Notes: a model not told the origin generated them from the letters alone. A stretch of DNA of 64,000 nucleotides from Staphylococcus sp. MI 10-1553 (GCF_010365305.1 NZ_CP048279.1:930001-994000), one strand, 5' to 3'. Shown: positions 49,801 to 57,496, counted from the first letter of the stretch. Numbers and translations are program-made.

Positions 49801-50615
49801 TGGCAGAAACACTAGAGAAACAACAAACATCACAACAAGCACAAAATAGCACTTCAAATAGAACAATCAAATTAATTATTAAACGACAAAAGGATCAAAA
49901 TTCATCACCATATGAAGAATCTTTTGAAATTCCTTATCGTGAAAATATGAATGTTATCGCAGCATTAATGGAAATTCGTCGTAACCCAATCAATACAAAA
50001 GGTGAAAAAACAACACCTGTGACATGGGATATGAACTGTTTAGAAGAGGTCTGCGGTGCATGTTCAATGGTCATTAACGGCAAAGCACGTCAATCATGTT
50101 CGGCGATTATCGACCAACTAGAACAACCGATTCGTCTTGAACCGATGACGACATTCCCAGTAATTCGTGACTTACAAGTAGATCGTACGCGTATGTTTGA
50201 TAACTTGAAACGTATGAAAGCATGGGTTCCGATTGATGGTACGTATGACTTAGGTCCTGGTCCACGTATGCCAGAGAAGAAACGTCAAACAGCATACGAA
50301 TTATCAAAATGTATGACGTGTGGCGTATGTTTAGAAGTATGTCCAAACGTGACAAAAACAAATAGTTTCGTCGGAGCTCAAGCCATTTCTCAAGTCCGTT
50401 TGTTTAACTTACATCCGACTGGTGCAATGACAAAAGACGAACGTTTAGATGCGTTAATGGATCAAGGCGGTTTACAAGCTTGTGGTAACTCACAAAACTG
50501 TGTACAAGCTTGTCCAAAAGGTATTCCGTTGACAACTTCTATTGCAGCAATGAACCGTGAAACATCATTCCATATGTTCAAATCATTCTTTGGTTCTGAT
50601 TATGAAGTAGAATAA
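49800..50615 (+). CDS. sdhB: Succinate dehydrogenase iron-sulfur subunit
   Basis: A 271-residue subunit that carries electrons from FAD to the heme anchor. The 2Fe-2S cluster motif is CLEEVCGACSMVINGKARQSC in two parts, and the second domain has CMTCGVCLEVCPN and CGNSQNCVQACPKG for the 4Fe-4S and 3Fe-4S clusters. It has a longer N terminus than many homologues, rich in Gln and Thr. It ends the sdh operon at a terminator. Confidence 0.97.
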   Translation: MAETLEKQQTSQQAQNSTSNRTIKLIIKRQKDQNSSPYEESFEIPYRENMNVIAALMEIRRNPINTKGEKTTPVTWDMNCLEEVCGACSMVINGKARQSCSAIIDQLEQPIRLEPMTTFPVIRDLQVDRTRMFDNLKRMKAWVPIDGTYDLGPGPRMPEKKRQTAYELSKCMTCGVCLEVCPNVTKTNSFVGAQAISQVRLFNLHPTGAMTKDERLDALMDQGGLQACGNSQNCVQACPKGIPLTTSIAAMNRETSFHMFKSFFGSDYEVE

Positions 50616-50627
50616 GTATATTAAAAT

Positions 50628-50661
50628 GGCGCATGTTCTTTATAGAGCATGCGTTATTTTT
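50628..50661 (+). terminator. Rho-independent terminator of sdhCAB
   Basis: CGCATG pairs with CATGCG, with TC/GA continuing the stem around a small AT loop, followed by TTATTTTT. Confidence 0.85.
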
Positions 50662-50803
50662 ATGAGAATATGTCTATTTCGTATGTAAGTGCGCATTGAA
50701 TGGCACAACAATATGTAGATGTATATCATATCATCTGTGCAATGAATATCAATAAATATTTAAAATGGTATCTTTCGGTGTATTTTTACGAAATGCCAGA
50801 TTG

Positions 50804-50831
50804 TTCAACTTCATATTAGATGTGATAAAAT
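50804..50831 (+). promoter_or_regulatory. Candidate promoter of murI-rdgB-yfcE
   Basis: TTCAAC (50804-50809), 16 bases and TAAAAT (50826-50831) with an upstream TG (extended -10) lie 35 bases before murI. Confidence 0.55.
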
Positions 50832-50866
50832 AAAAAGCAATAATGAACATGAATAGGATGAAAGAG

Positions 50867-51664
50867 ATGGATAGACCAATTGGAGTTATGGATTCAGGAG
50901 TAGGGGGACTCACGGTAGCAAAAGAAATCATGAGACAACTCCCCAATGAAACCATTTATTATTTAGGGGATGTCGGTCGTTGCCCATACGGTCCTCGAGA
51001 TCAAGAAGAAGTTAAAAAATTTACAATCGAAATGGCCAATTATTTAGTACAGTATGATATAAAAATGCTTGTCATCGCATGTAATACGGCAACAGCTGTC
51101 GCATTGGAGCCATTACAAGAACAGTTGAAAATTCCAGTAATCGGCGTCATTGAACCCGGTGCGAGAACAGCGATTATGACGACAAAAAATCAAAATGTCC
51201 TCGTACTTGGCACAGAAGGAACGATTAAATCAGAAGCTTATCGCACGCATATTAAAAAAATTAACCCGCATGTCGATGTTTACGGTGTGGCATGTCCAGG
51301 ATTTGTGCCATTAGTAGAAGAAATGAAGTATAAAGATCCGACGATTACAAATATCGTCATTCATCAAACATTGAAAAGTTGGCGTCAAACAGAAGCGGAT
51401 ACGATTATTTTGGGATGTACACATTATCCGTTACTGTATCAACCAATATTTGATTATTTTGGAAAGACCAAAACCGTTATTTCATCAGGGTTAGAAACAG
51501 CGAGAGAAGTAAGTGCGCTCCTCACATTTAGTCATGAACATGCCCATTACACACCGCAACCGAAACATCGCTTTTTTGCGAACGGAGAAGTACGACATAT
51601 GACTTATATTATTCAAGAGTGGCTCAAAATTGACGCTGAAGTTGAAAGAATTCAGTTAGGATAG
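50867..51664 (+). CDS. murI: Glutamate racemase
   Basis: A 266-residue enzyme that makes D-glutamate for peptidoglycan. Catalytic cysteines are in VIACNTATA and [10 protein letters not shown], with the N-terminal [13 protein letters not shown] motif. The frame opens at 50843 with several Met codons. ATG 50867 is chosen for its AGGA spacing and because it yields the usual length and start. rdgB follows 11 bases later. Confidence 0.95.
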   Translation: MDRPIGVMDSGVGGLTVAKEIMRQLPNETIYYLGDVGRCPYGPRDQEEVKKFTIEMANYLVQYDIKMLVIACNTATAVALEPLQEQLKIPVIGVIEPGARTAIMTTKNQNVLVLGTEGTIKSEAYRTHIKKINPHVDVYGVACPGFVPLVEEMKYKDPTITNIVIHQTLKSWRQTEADTIILGCTHYPLLYQPIFDYFGKTKTVISSGLETAREVSALLTFSHEHAHYTPQPKHRFFANGEVRHMTYIIQEWLKIDAEVERIQLG

Positions 51665-51675
51665 GAGAGGTATAT

Positions 51676-52260
51676 ATGGCAGATATCGTCATTGCATCAT
51701 CGAATCAGGGGAAAATTAATGATTTTAAAGTCATTTTTTCAGAAGACAATGTCATTGGAATCAACGAGATAATTGAAGATTTTGATGTTGAAGAAACAGG
51801 CACGACATTTGAAGAAAATGCCCGCTTGAAATCGGAAGCAGCCGCAAAGCTACTTAATGCAACGGTGATTGCTGATGATAGCGGCTTAGAAGTTGAAGCT
51901 TTAAATGGTGAACCGGGTGTCTATTCAGCACGTTATGCAGGATTACAAAAAAGTGATGCAGCGAATATTGAAAAAGTGCTTAAAGGATTAGAAAATGAAG
52001 AGAATCGTGCAGCCCGCTTTGTTTGTGTAATTAGTATGACGACAGCAGCTGGAGAAACAACAACGTTTAAAGGGACAGTTGAAGGAGAAATCACGTTAAG
52101 TCAGATTGGTGAAAATGGTTTTGGTTATGATCCTATTTTCTTAATTCCTGAACATCAAAAAACAATGGCCCAACTAACTGCCGAAGAAAAATCAGAAATC
52201 AGTCATCGTCGTAAAGCCATTGATTTATTAAAAGCATATATTGAGGGTGAGGGGAAATGA
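51676..52260 (+). CDS. rdgB: XTP/dITP diphosphatase (RdgB/HAM1)
   Basis: A 194-residue pyrophosphatase that removes non-canonical purine nucleotides from the dNTP pool. The family motifs ASSNQGKINDFK, TFEENARLKSEAA, ADDSGLEVEALNGEPGVYSARYAG (in two parts) and the C-terminal SHRRKA are intact. AGGAGAGG precedes the ATG. It overlaps the next gene by four bases. Confidence 0.95.
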   Translation: MADIVIASSNQGKINDFKVIFSEDNVIGINEIIEDFDVEETGTTFEENARLKSEAAAKLLNATVIADDSGLEVEALNGEPGVYSARYAGLQKSDAANIEKVLKGLENEENRAARFVCVISMTTAAGETTTFKGTVEGEITLSQIGENGFGYDPIFLIPEHQKTMAQLTAEEKSEISHRRKAIDLLKAYIEGEGK

Positions 52261-52766
52261 AGAAACTTATCGTACTGAGTGACAATCATTCAGAAACCGG
52301 CATTTTATATGATGTGTATCAACAACATGAAGACGCTGATGCATTTTTCCATTTAGGTGATTCAGAATTTAAATATAATGATACAGAGTTAAGTCTATTT
52401 CAACGTGTAAAAGGGAATATGGACTTTTATCCTGAATTTCCTGACAATAAAGTCGTATCAGTTGGCAATTATCGTATATTTTTCACACATGGGCATCTTT
52501 ATGGGGTAAACAGTTCACGTCAACAACTTGCACAGGCCGCGATTGCGCATGAGGCGGTCATTGCATTGTATGGCCATACACATGTCGCAAAATATGAACA
52601 AATTCACGGCGTGCATGTCATCAATCCAGGGAGTATTTCACAATCACGGAGCGACATTGAAGAAACGTATGCTGAAATCGTATTAGATGGTATGGTCAGT
52701 TTTGTGAACTTCCGCAATCGTAACCATGAGATCATTGACACAGTGACATTTCAAACTGAAACATAA
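52257..52766 (+). CDS. yfcE: YfcE/MJ0936 family metallophosphoesterase
   Basis: A 169-residue phosphodiesterase. Metal-binding motifs are LSDNHS, HLGDSE, GNMD, THGH and GHTHV in canonical order. Relatives hydrolyse small phosphodiesters; the natural substrate is not known. It overlaps rdgB by ATGA and is the last gene of the murI unit, followed by a terminator. Confidence 0.93.
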   Translation: MKKLIVLSDNHSETGILYDVYQQHEDADAFFHLGDSEFKYNDTELSLFQRVKGNMDFYPEFPDNKVVSVGNYRIFFTHGHLYGVNSSRQQLAQAAIAHEAVIALYGHTHVAKYEQIHGVHVINPGSISQSRSDIEETYAEIVLDGMVSFVNFRNRNHEIIDTVTFQTET

Positions 52767-52775
52767 ATCAATCAG

Positions 52776-52818
52776 TAGTACAGTGTTAGAACTCAAATCT
52801 TTCATTGTACTGCTTTTT
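52776..52818 (+). terminator. Rho-independent terminator of murI-rdgB-yfcE
   Basis: AGTACAGTG pairs with CATTGTACT with one G-U contact, followed by GCTTTTT. Confidence 0.8.
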
Positions 52819-52831
52819 AATTGGTGAAAAC

Positions 52832-52880
52832 AAAAAGAAACCCTACTTACTATTCATTTGAAATGAAGAGTAGTAGGGTT
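52832..52880 (-). terminator. Rho-independent terminator of the phenol-soluble modulin gene
   Basis: On the minus strand AACCCTACTACT pairs with AGTAAGTAGGGTT with one bulge, TTCATTT/AAATGAA continues the stem, and TTTCTTTTTG follows. Confidence 0.85.
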
Positions 52881-52958
52881 ATGTTAGAGGTGAGAATCGG
52901 AATGAAGATATGTATCTCCATTAGTATGATTCAGCCTCAAACTCAGTCAAACGGTGTC

Positions 52959-53024
52959 TTATTTGTTACCGAATAAACCTTTCAAGAATTCGATAACTTT
53001 TTTAATTAAGTCGATGATAAACAT
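52959..53024 (-). CDS. Phenol-soluble modulin, epsilon type
   Basis: A 21-residue peptide, MFIIDLIKKVIEF followed by LKGLFGNK. It is an amphipathic helix without signal peptide, as expected for PSMs, which are exported as formyl-peptides by the Pmt ABC transporter. It resembles the PSM-epsilon of S. epidermidis and of the S. intermedius group. Such peptides are cytolytic or surfactant-like and agr-controlled. AGGAGGTG lies nine bases before the ATG. A terminator and a candidate AgrA region flank the gene, supporting a real single-gene unit. Confidence 0.92.
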   Translation of the reverse strand: MFIIDLIKKVIEFLKGLFGNK

Positions 53025-53056
53025 GTCGATTCACCTCCTAATGTTTGATTAATGTC

Positions 53057-53123
53057 ATTATAAATCACGTAAGCGATTAATTTTCGAAAAGTCCTTAAGT
53101 TGTTTAAATTCATTCGCAACTGT
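53057..53123 (-). promoter_or_regulatory. Candidate agr-dependent promoter of the PSM gene
   Basis: On the minus strand ACAGTTGCG (53123-53115) and ACAACTTAAG (53103-53094) are spaced like the direct repeats of AgrA sites, which resemble ACAGTTAAG. TATAAT lies at 53062-53057 with a poor -35, as is usual for AgrA-activated promoters. Both half-sites deviate from consensus. The rest of 53124-53432 shows no supported feature. Confidence 0.4.
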
Positions 53124-53432
53124 TCAAATAATAAAAAGTTCAGACAGTTGTGCATGCCGAATTGTCTAGAAAATGAAAGGCTTCCGTTTATTTCGAGTAT
53201 TGTTGACATGATGAAGACGTGGAAAAACAATAAGGATTCGAAAAAATTTTCGGAAAATGAATTTTTAAATAGCTTCAATGTTCCTTTTTGTGTATTTAAC
53301 TTTAGAAGCCGCAATATCGAGAAAATAGAGAAGTATAGACTATAAAATATGAATAATAGAGACGTTGAATTATAGTTTGGAACCTTATATATTAAGTATT
53401 AAATAGTAAGGTGTGCAAGGTCAGTAGATCTA

Positions 53433-53481
53433 AAAACACCGTTATACCCACGTTGATAGTTACGTGATATAACGGTGTTTT
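53433..53481. terminator. Strong hairpin, duplicate of the tRNA-Arg terminator
   Basis: AAACACCGTTATA pairs perfectly with TATAACGGTGTTT around a loop containing ACGT twice. Its sequence parallels 53929-53977, which lies next to the intact tRNA, so it is the second copy of the tRNA 3' flank. Confidence 0.75.
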
Positions 53482-53498
53482 ATCAAACTTAAAAATAT

Positions 53499-53510
53499 TT
53501 AGCGTCCTGG
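53499..53510. repeat. Att-like direct repeat, left copy (tRNA-Arg 3' end)
   Basis: TTAGCGTCCTGG repeats exactly at 53998-54009, where it is the 3' end of tRNA-Arg. The repeat plus the adjacent duplicated terminator marks an old site-specific insertion. Confidence 0.7.
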
Positions 53511-53511
53511 A

Positions 53512-53697
53512 GAGTGGGTACAGTTTGACCAATTTATTAAAGATACAAAAAATAAAATGTGGTGGATACGTTTTAATTATGTTGCTGATGGTGCAAACAA
53601 AAAAGATAAATTCTTTATGCCGATTGGAGAAATTACGGATAAAGATGCAAAGTTATTAAAAGAAAAAGCACTGTGGGGTACAATAAAAATTAAATAG
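53512..53697 (+). pseudogene. 3' remnant of a phage endolysin-like or SH3-domain gene
   Basis: An open stretch of 61 codons with no start, directly abutting the att-like repeat. The protein text EWVQFDQFIKDTKNKMWWIR and FFMPIGEITDKDAKLL resembles the C-terminal SH3b-type wall-binding end of staphylococcal phage lysins. The exact family is not certain. An internal ATG lacks a ribosome site. A terminator follows at 53840. It is probably all that is left of an element that inserted at the tRNA. Confidence 0.55.
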
Positions 53698-53839
53698 AAA
53701 GGTTGGTTTTTATTACCATATATTCACATCTTTCTTAAATTAACCCTTTTGAATATTAATTTTATTCTTATGCCTCATCTGTTATTGTTGTAACAATTGG
53801 GGCGCTTTTTTTGTTGCTAAGTTCATACTATATTACATT

Positions 53840-53871
53840 AAGGGTAGTCATTGCGACTGCCCTGTTTTTTT
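53840..53871 (+). terminator. Rho-independent terminator in the insertion remnant
   Basis: AGGGTAGTC pairs with GACTGCCCT around ATTGC, followed by GTTTTTTT. Confidence 0.85.
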
Positions 53872-53928
53872 ATAATTTCGGGGACGTTTAGCATAAAATA
53901 CGAGTTTCAACAAAAGCTAACGAAATAC

Positions 53929-53977
53929 AACAAAATACCGTCATATCAACGTTTTGAGTTACGTGATACAACGGTAG
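53929..53977 (-). terminator. Terminator of tRNA-Arg
   Basis: On the minus strand TACCGTTGTATCACGT pairs imperfectly with ACGTTGATATGACGGTA and ends in TTTTG. It lies 25 bases past the tRNA 3' end. Confidence 0.65.
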
Positions 53978-53997
53978 AAAAACGAAATATAGCTGAT

Positions 53998-54009
53998 TAG
54001 CGTCCTGGG
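53998..54009. repeat. Att-like direct repeat, right copy (within tRNA-Arg 3' end)
   Basis: The second exact copy of TTAGCGTCCTGG. It overlaps the acceptor stem of the intact tRNA gene, the usual target of tyrosine integrases. Confidence 0.7.
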
Positions 54010-54075
54010 AGGGATTCGAACCCCCGACCGATGGCTTAGAAGGCCATTGCTCTATCCAGCTGAGCTACCAGGACA
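54002..54075 (-). tRNA. tRNA-Arg (anticodon UCU)
   Basis: A 74-base cloverleaf. The acceptor arms GTCCTGG and CCAGGAC pair fully, the D arm contains AGCTCAGCTGGATAGAG, and the anticodon loop CTTCTAAG gives UCU. The T arm is GGGGGTTCGAATCCC. CCA is not encoded. It reads arginine codons AGA/AGG. Its 3' end is duplicated at 53499. Confidence 0.97.
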
Positions 54076-54204
54076 TTTTCAACACAAGGATAATTATAAC
54101 GAATTGGACATTATAAATCAATATAAGCTTAAGAAAAAAATTAAACATTTAACACCTAAAACAAAATATTACAATAAATAGATATGCAGAGTCATCATTT
54201 TTTA

Positions 54205-54249
54205 TTACCACAATTGTCTATCATGAAATTGTAAATTAAATTTCATCAT
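54205..54249 (-). pseudogene. Truncated start of a phage major capsid gene
   Basis: ATGATGAAATTTAATTTACA matches the beginning of the capsid gene at 63735. After eight codons the homology ends and a stop follows. It marks the outer break of the left inverted arm. Confidence 0.65.
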
Positions 54250-54263
54250 CAAATCAACCTTTC

Positions 54264-54854
54264 TTAATTTAAAAATGTTTTCCACGCTTCATCAGTTTCA
54301 AGCTTCGGTGTCGTCACATGATTCCCAACAACATGGCTTTGTGTCGCTTTACTTTCTAACTGACGCTGTACTTCTTGATTCACCATCGAAACAAAGCTAT
54401 CTACAGCTTCTTTTGTTGCTTCAGCTGTATCTTGAACGACCATATTCAATAAAGATTCAGGGGCTTGCATGCCTGCCTCACTAAACATCGCCATCGCTTC
54501 TTGACGCATCTTGTATGACTCAAGTTGTTGCTTATATGCATCACGTTCTTTTTCAGCCTTTTCAAGCTCGTATTGATGCTTTTGTTCGGCGTTCATCTTA
54601 CGCAATTTATCAGCTTCTTTTTGCTTCTCAGCTAACTCATCTTGAATCTGTTGACGCATCTCTTTTGTACGACGTGCCATTTCTTCATTCACACGATCAT
54701 TCACTAACTTAAGTTGCACTTCAGTCAACTGTTCCGTATCTTTCGTTTCCTCAGTCGAATCGCTATTTTCTACAGTATTATCTGTTTCCGTATTTTCTTC
54801 AGTACCCGCATCATTAAAAAATTGTAACTTCAACTTGAACCATTGTTCTTTCAT
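54264..54854 (-). CDS. Phage scaffold protein, left copy
   Basis: A 196-residue capsid scaffold protein (DUF4355-type), intact in length. The N terminus MKEQWFKLKLQFFNDAGTEE is followed by an acidic Thr/Glu-rich stretch that differs from the right copy. A long coiled coil comes next (EEMARRTKEMRQQIQDELAE), then a C-terminal domain nearly identical to that of the gene at 63142. GAGGTG precedes the start. Without its capsid partner, which is truncated just downstream, it is probably nonfunctional. Confidence 0.85.
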   Translation of the reverse strand: MKEQWFKLKLQFFNDAGTEENTETDNTVENSDSTEETKDTEQLTEVQLKLVNDRVNEEMARRTKEMRQQIQDELAEKQKEADKLRKMNAEQKHQYELEKAEKERDAYKQQLESYKMRQEAMAMFSEAGMQAPESLLNMVVQDTAEATKEAVDSFVSMVNQEVQRQLESKATQSHVVGNHVTTPKLETDEAWKTFLN

Positions 54855-55036
54855 ATTTTCGCACCTCATTTAAATCTACTCTTGCAAGTTTAATGTCATT
54901 GCATGGTTTGGACTACACTTGCATCTTTTAACGCCATAAGCATGGTTTGGGCATAAAAAATAGCCACTGCAGCACAGTCGCTTAAAATTCAGTAAAAAAA
55001 GAACACCTTAACCATTTTTATCGGTTAGGTGCATGA

Positions 55037-55276
55037 TTACCATCCAACGAGTTGTTCTATTGGGTAAGTATCTTGCTTGACATTGTCTTTAACTCTATGA
55101 AATGCATGTCCTAGATACATATCAAAATTACCCTCTTCATATTCAGACTTTTTTACATAAATCACTTTTTGCGTTTTGATATCCATTGTAATACGTCCTG
55201 GTTTTTCTCTATTTTCAGGTGAATAGTCATAAGTAACACTATTACTATCCTTATGGACTAACCTTAGAGTTAACAT
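55037..55276 (-). CDS. Putative immunity protein for the left MuF-linked toxin
   Basis: A 79-residue soluble protein directly behind the left toxin domain, with 17 bases between. It is a clear paralogue of the gene at 56268: MLTLRLVHKDSNSVTYDYSP against MLDLKLVSKDEKSVTYDYYP, and both end in a GW dipeptide after a YLGHA/YIGHA segment. The start at the second ATG is chosen by spacing from AAAGGG and by the paralogue. The immunity role is inferred from position and from exchange together with the toxin. A hairpin terminator (GCACCTAACC/GGTTAAGGTG type) follows. Confidence 0.65.
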   Translation of the reverse strand: MLTLRLVHKDSNSVTYDYSPENREKPGRITMDIKTQKVIYVKKSEYEEGNFDMYLGHAFHRVKDNVKQDTYPIEQLVGW

Positions 55277-55293
55277 GTTCATACACCCTTTCT

Positions 55294-56156
55294 TTATGAA
55301 TTATTATTTTCTAGTTCTTTAATCGCTTCATTGTAATTGTATTTTTTCTCAACAATATCGTGTGCTTTATCGTAATTATAATTATACTTATTCATCAGAT
55401 AATGTTCAAGTGCCTCATGTCGTAGCATTAATATATCTATTTTTTTAATATGTTTACCTTCTCTTAATCTCATCCAACTATTCGCCATATAAAAATCTGG
55501 ATAAAAATTACTATACCCTGATGCTAATTCATATTTATTTTCAAACATATGTTCATACACACGCTTTATTGTTGATTCCCTGAAACCTGTGTTTTTAGCC
55601 ACTATTTTTATTTCTGAGTTCTTATTTCTATACAACACAGATTTATAATATCTCTCAGCGTGTGCAGTCCTTCTTTCCATATATGGATCATTTATATTAT
55701 TTAATGCTCCGGACTCTCTTTTAAGACCGTCCTCATCCCTCAATCGATACTTCCCTTGTCTATCTTTGAAGAACTTGTCACGCCAGTTCCCTACATGTGG
55801 TACCGTCGTGCTTCGACAATGGGGATGCATCGGCGGGGCATTGACACCAGGCACCATGTCTTTCACTTTAAAAACTTTTTATCATAATGACGACTGATTT
55901 TAGACGTCTTTTCATCACGTTTCGCCACAAACTCATATTCCGCATCGTCGCCCATCGTTTCTAAATAGTGCATTTTCTGTGCTTCTGTTTGCACACGTGC
56001 AGCTTCGGTAATCAATAGCCTTTTTGTATTAGCGACTGTCTGCTGTTGCTTCTTACGTATCTCCGGCACAAACTCATACGGATGACGCCCACGTAACATC
56101 ACATGGCTTGCCATCCGCTCAACATCTTTTCTGAGTTCATCTTGATTATTCCAAAG
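55294..56156 (-). pseudogene. 5'-truncated, frameshifted MuF head protein with a distinct C-terminal toxin-like domain
   Basis: The remnant begins within the MuF gene at 56156 and shares MASHVMLRGRHPYEFVPEIR and following residues with the right copy. A one-base deletion in an A-run near 55876-55885 shifts the frame after SRHYDKK. The otherwise conserved zinc-type Cys (CRHYD) has become Ser. After the frameshift the shared HPHCRSTTVPH and KDRQGKYRLR return, then the sequence diverges into about 135 residues absent from the right copy. Those include YPDFYMANSWMRLREGKHIK and RHEALEHYLMNKYNYNYDKA. The domain is of unknown family but resembles tails found on phage minor head proteins. Its cognate gene at 55037 follows. 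Confidence 0.75.
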
Positions 56157-56267
56157 CCTTTCTAATACGTAACTTTCTCAAAGTGTGATTAACAAAGACC
56201 GATTCTCTATGGAAACATCATAAAATAAAAAAGTGCACCTTAACCTTTTTATCTGTTAGGTGCAATA

Positions 56268-56504
56268 TTACCATCCTATAAATAGGGCTTCAGGAGATTC
56301 ATTATTTTTAATGTTTGCCCTTATTTCATAAATCGCATGTCCGATATACAGACTTATGTCTTTATCGTATTCCGTTTTTTCAACACTAAGCACTTTTAAG
56401 TTATCAATCCCTATAGTAATTCTCCCTGACACTTTTTGGTTGTTAGGATAATAATCATAAGTCACGCTTTTTTCGTCTTTACTCACTAACTTCAAATCTA
56501 ACAT
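56268..56504 (-). CDS. Orphan paralogue of the left immunity protein
   Basis: A 78-residue protein homologous over its full length to the 55037 gene (VTYDYxPxN, GRITxxI, SLYIGHAIYEI, final IGW). It has a good ribosome site (AGGAG) and its own downstream hairpin, GCACCTAACAG with GGTTAAGGTGC, before a T-run. No toxin domain precedes it: the next sequence upstream on its strand is unrelated. It therefore looks like the surviving immunity part of another MuF-toxin cassette. The role is inference. Confidence 0.65.
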   Translation of the reverse strand: MLDLKLVSKDEKSVTYDYYPNNQKVSGRITIGIDNLKVLSVEKTEYDKDISLYIGHAIYEIRANIKNNESPEALFIGW

Positions 56505-56550
56505 TGTTCTCTATCTCCTTTTTATTATAATTAAGTACGCTCTGTTTAAA

Positions 56551-56739
56551 TTGTCAGAAAAATATAGAAGAAGTATTAGAGAGTATAAGAGTATGTCACC
56601 TGAGGAAAAAAGAAAAATTGAAGACGGGTTTATAGAATACGTGAAAGAAAGGAGTCCGATATTAAGGAATGTTGGTGACGAGGCGTTAAGACATAAATTT
56701 AAAATGATGTCGAATTTTATCGATATTAGCGAGGAGTAA
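56551..56739 (+). CDS. Small hypothetical protein
   Basis: A 62-residue charged, helical protein not assigned to a family (SEKYRRSIREYKSMSPEEKR, ending FIDISEE). The frame opens with TTG and no clear ribosome site, so the start may be wrong or the 5' end lost at a rearrangement. The downstream gene has its ribosome site within its end, which suggests they are co-transcribed. Confidence 0.4.
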   Translation: MSEKYRRSIREYKSMSPEEKRKIEDGFIEYVKERSPILRNVGDEALRHKFKMMSNFIDISEE

Positions 56740-56746
56740 ATAGTTG

Positions 56747-57079
56747 ATGACGCAATATCTAATCACTACATTCACAGACAGCACAGGACAAACGTTCACT
56801 GGAGTAACTAAGGCTAGATACAATCAAACGTTTACTTTTGTACTTGCAGAAATTGAACCTCTCATGACTAAAGTCACGAGATTCTTGGGAATAGAGCATA
56901 CTTGTATGTATATTTCTTTACTAACAGAGGAAAGTAATTTATTAGAGTATCAACAGTTCGAAAGCTACATTGATGTCGATGATGAAATATTAGGTAATTT
57001 ACAAGATATTATGTACAACATTGTTTCGGTAGACAACTGGAGAGAAAGCTTTGAGGAGGCTAAAAATAAAAAGCCATAA
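56747..57079 (+). CDS. Hypothetical protein
   Basis: A 110-residue protein of unknown function (MTQYLITTFTDSTGQTFTGV, then a central FLGIEHTCMYISLLTEES). It is acidic, with no signal peptide or membrane span. GAGGAG lies ten bases before ATG 56747, inside the end of the previous frame. It occupies the position before rinB, where intact phages carry early or middle genes. Confidence 0.6.
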   Translation: MTQYLITTFTDSTGQTFTGVTKARYNQTFTFVLAEIEPLMTKVTRFLGIEHTCMYISLLTEESNLLEYQQFESYIDVDDEILGNLQDIMYNIVSVDNWRESFEEAKNKKP

Positions 57080-57086
57080 AGACTTT

Positions 57087-57398
57087 TTATTTTTCAGCAA
57101 TAAGCACCTTGATTCCTAAATATAAATTTTTAATCACATAGAAAGCTGCAGCTATAACAAAAATAATACCCAATATAAACATCATATCTGAGTAATTATT
57201 GTTATTATATATACCGAAAATTATAGTGGATAATCCAAGAAAAACGATTGGCAGAAAATGATAAAGCAAAGCTCTTTTAGCGTTGTTCGATGTCTCCCCA
57301 CTAGATAAAATCCAAATTGCAATTGGAAAGATAAATGGCGCAAAAAAGACACTGAAGTAACATAAAGAAGAAAGGATTTTATTTGACGACATATTCAT
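57087..57398 (-). CDS. DUF4870-type small membrane protein
   Basis: A 103-residue protein with three membrane segments typical of DUF4870. The N-terminal NKILSSLCYFSVFFAPFIFP is followed by the polar NNAKRALLYHFLP loop and two closely spaced helices (FLGLSTIIFGIY and MMFILGIIFVIAAAFYVI). Function is unknown. GGAGGTG precedes ATG 57398 by seven bases. It runs opposite to the phage late genes, so it may be a lysogenic-conversion type cargo (inference). Confidence 0.75.
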   Translation of the reverse strand: MNMSSNKILSSLCYFSVFFAPFIFPIAIWILSSGETSNNAKRALLYHFLPIVFLGLSTIIFGIYNNNNYSDMMFILGIIFVIAAAFYVIKNLYLGIKVLIAEK

Positions 57399-57496
57399 TT
57401 CAACACCTCCTAGTTTATATTGCAAACGTATCATGTGAGGTTGAAAAATGCTAATGAAAAGTTAATATCTTACAAAATTGTAAGGTGAAAAAAGGA

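Larger units (their letters stand above)
54226..56156 (-). repeat. Left arm of a large inverted repeat of phage head genes
   Basis: On the minus strand this segment is colinear with 61946-63758 on the plus strand. The homology starts at CTTTGGAATAATCAAG inside the MuF gene and ends at AATTTACAATTT within the first codons of the capsid gene. The outer parts (MuF, scaffold and the spacer before it) are very similar. The toxin and immunity parts in the middle are unrelated in sequence. The whole arm is 1931 bases against 1813 in the other. Confidence 0.85.

Noticed and set aside
53006..53314. Open frame of 102 codons on the minus strand covering the PSM region
   Set aside because: It overlaps the PSM promoter and ribosome site, has atypical composition and no recognisable motif.
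53100..53345. Open frame of 81 codons on the plus strand
   Set aside because: No ribosome site or family is seen, and it is antisense to the candidate agr promoter.
54515..54712. Open frame opposite to the scaffold coiled coil (also 63278-63475)
   Set aside because: It recurs in both arms only because the coiled-coil coding sequence is conserved; it has no start signals.
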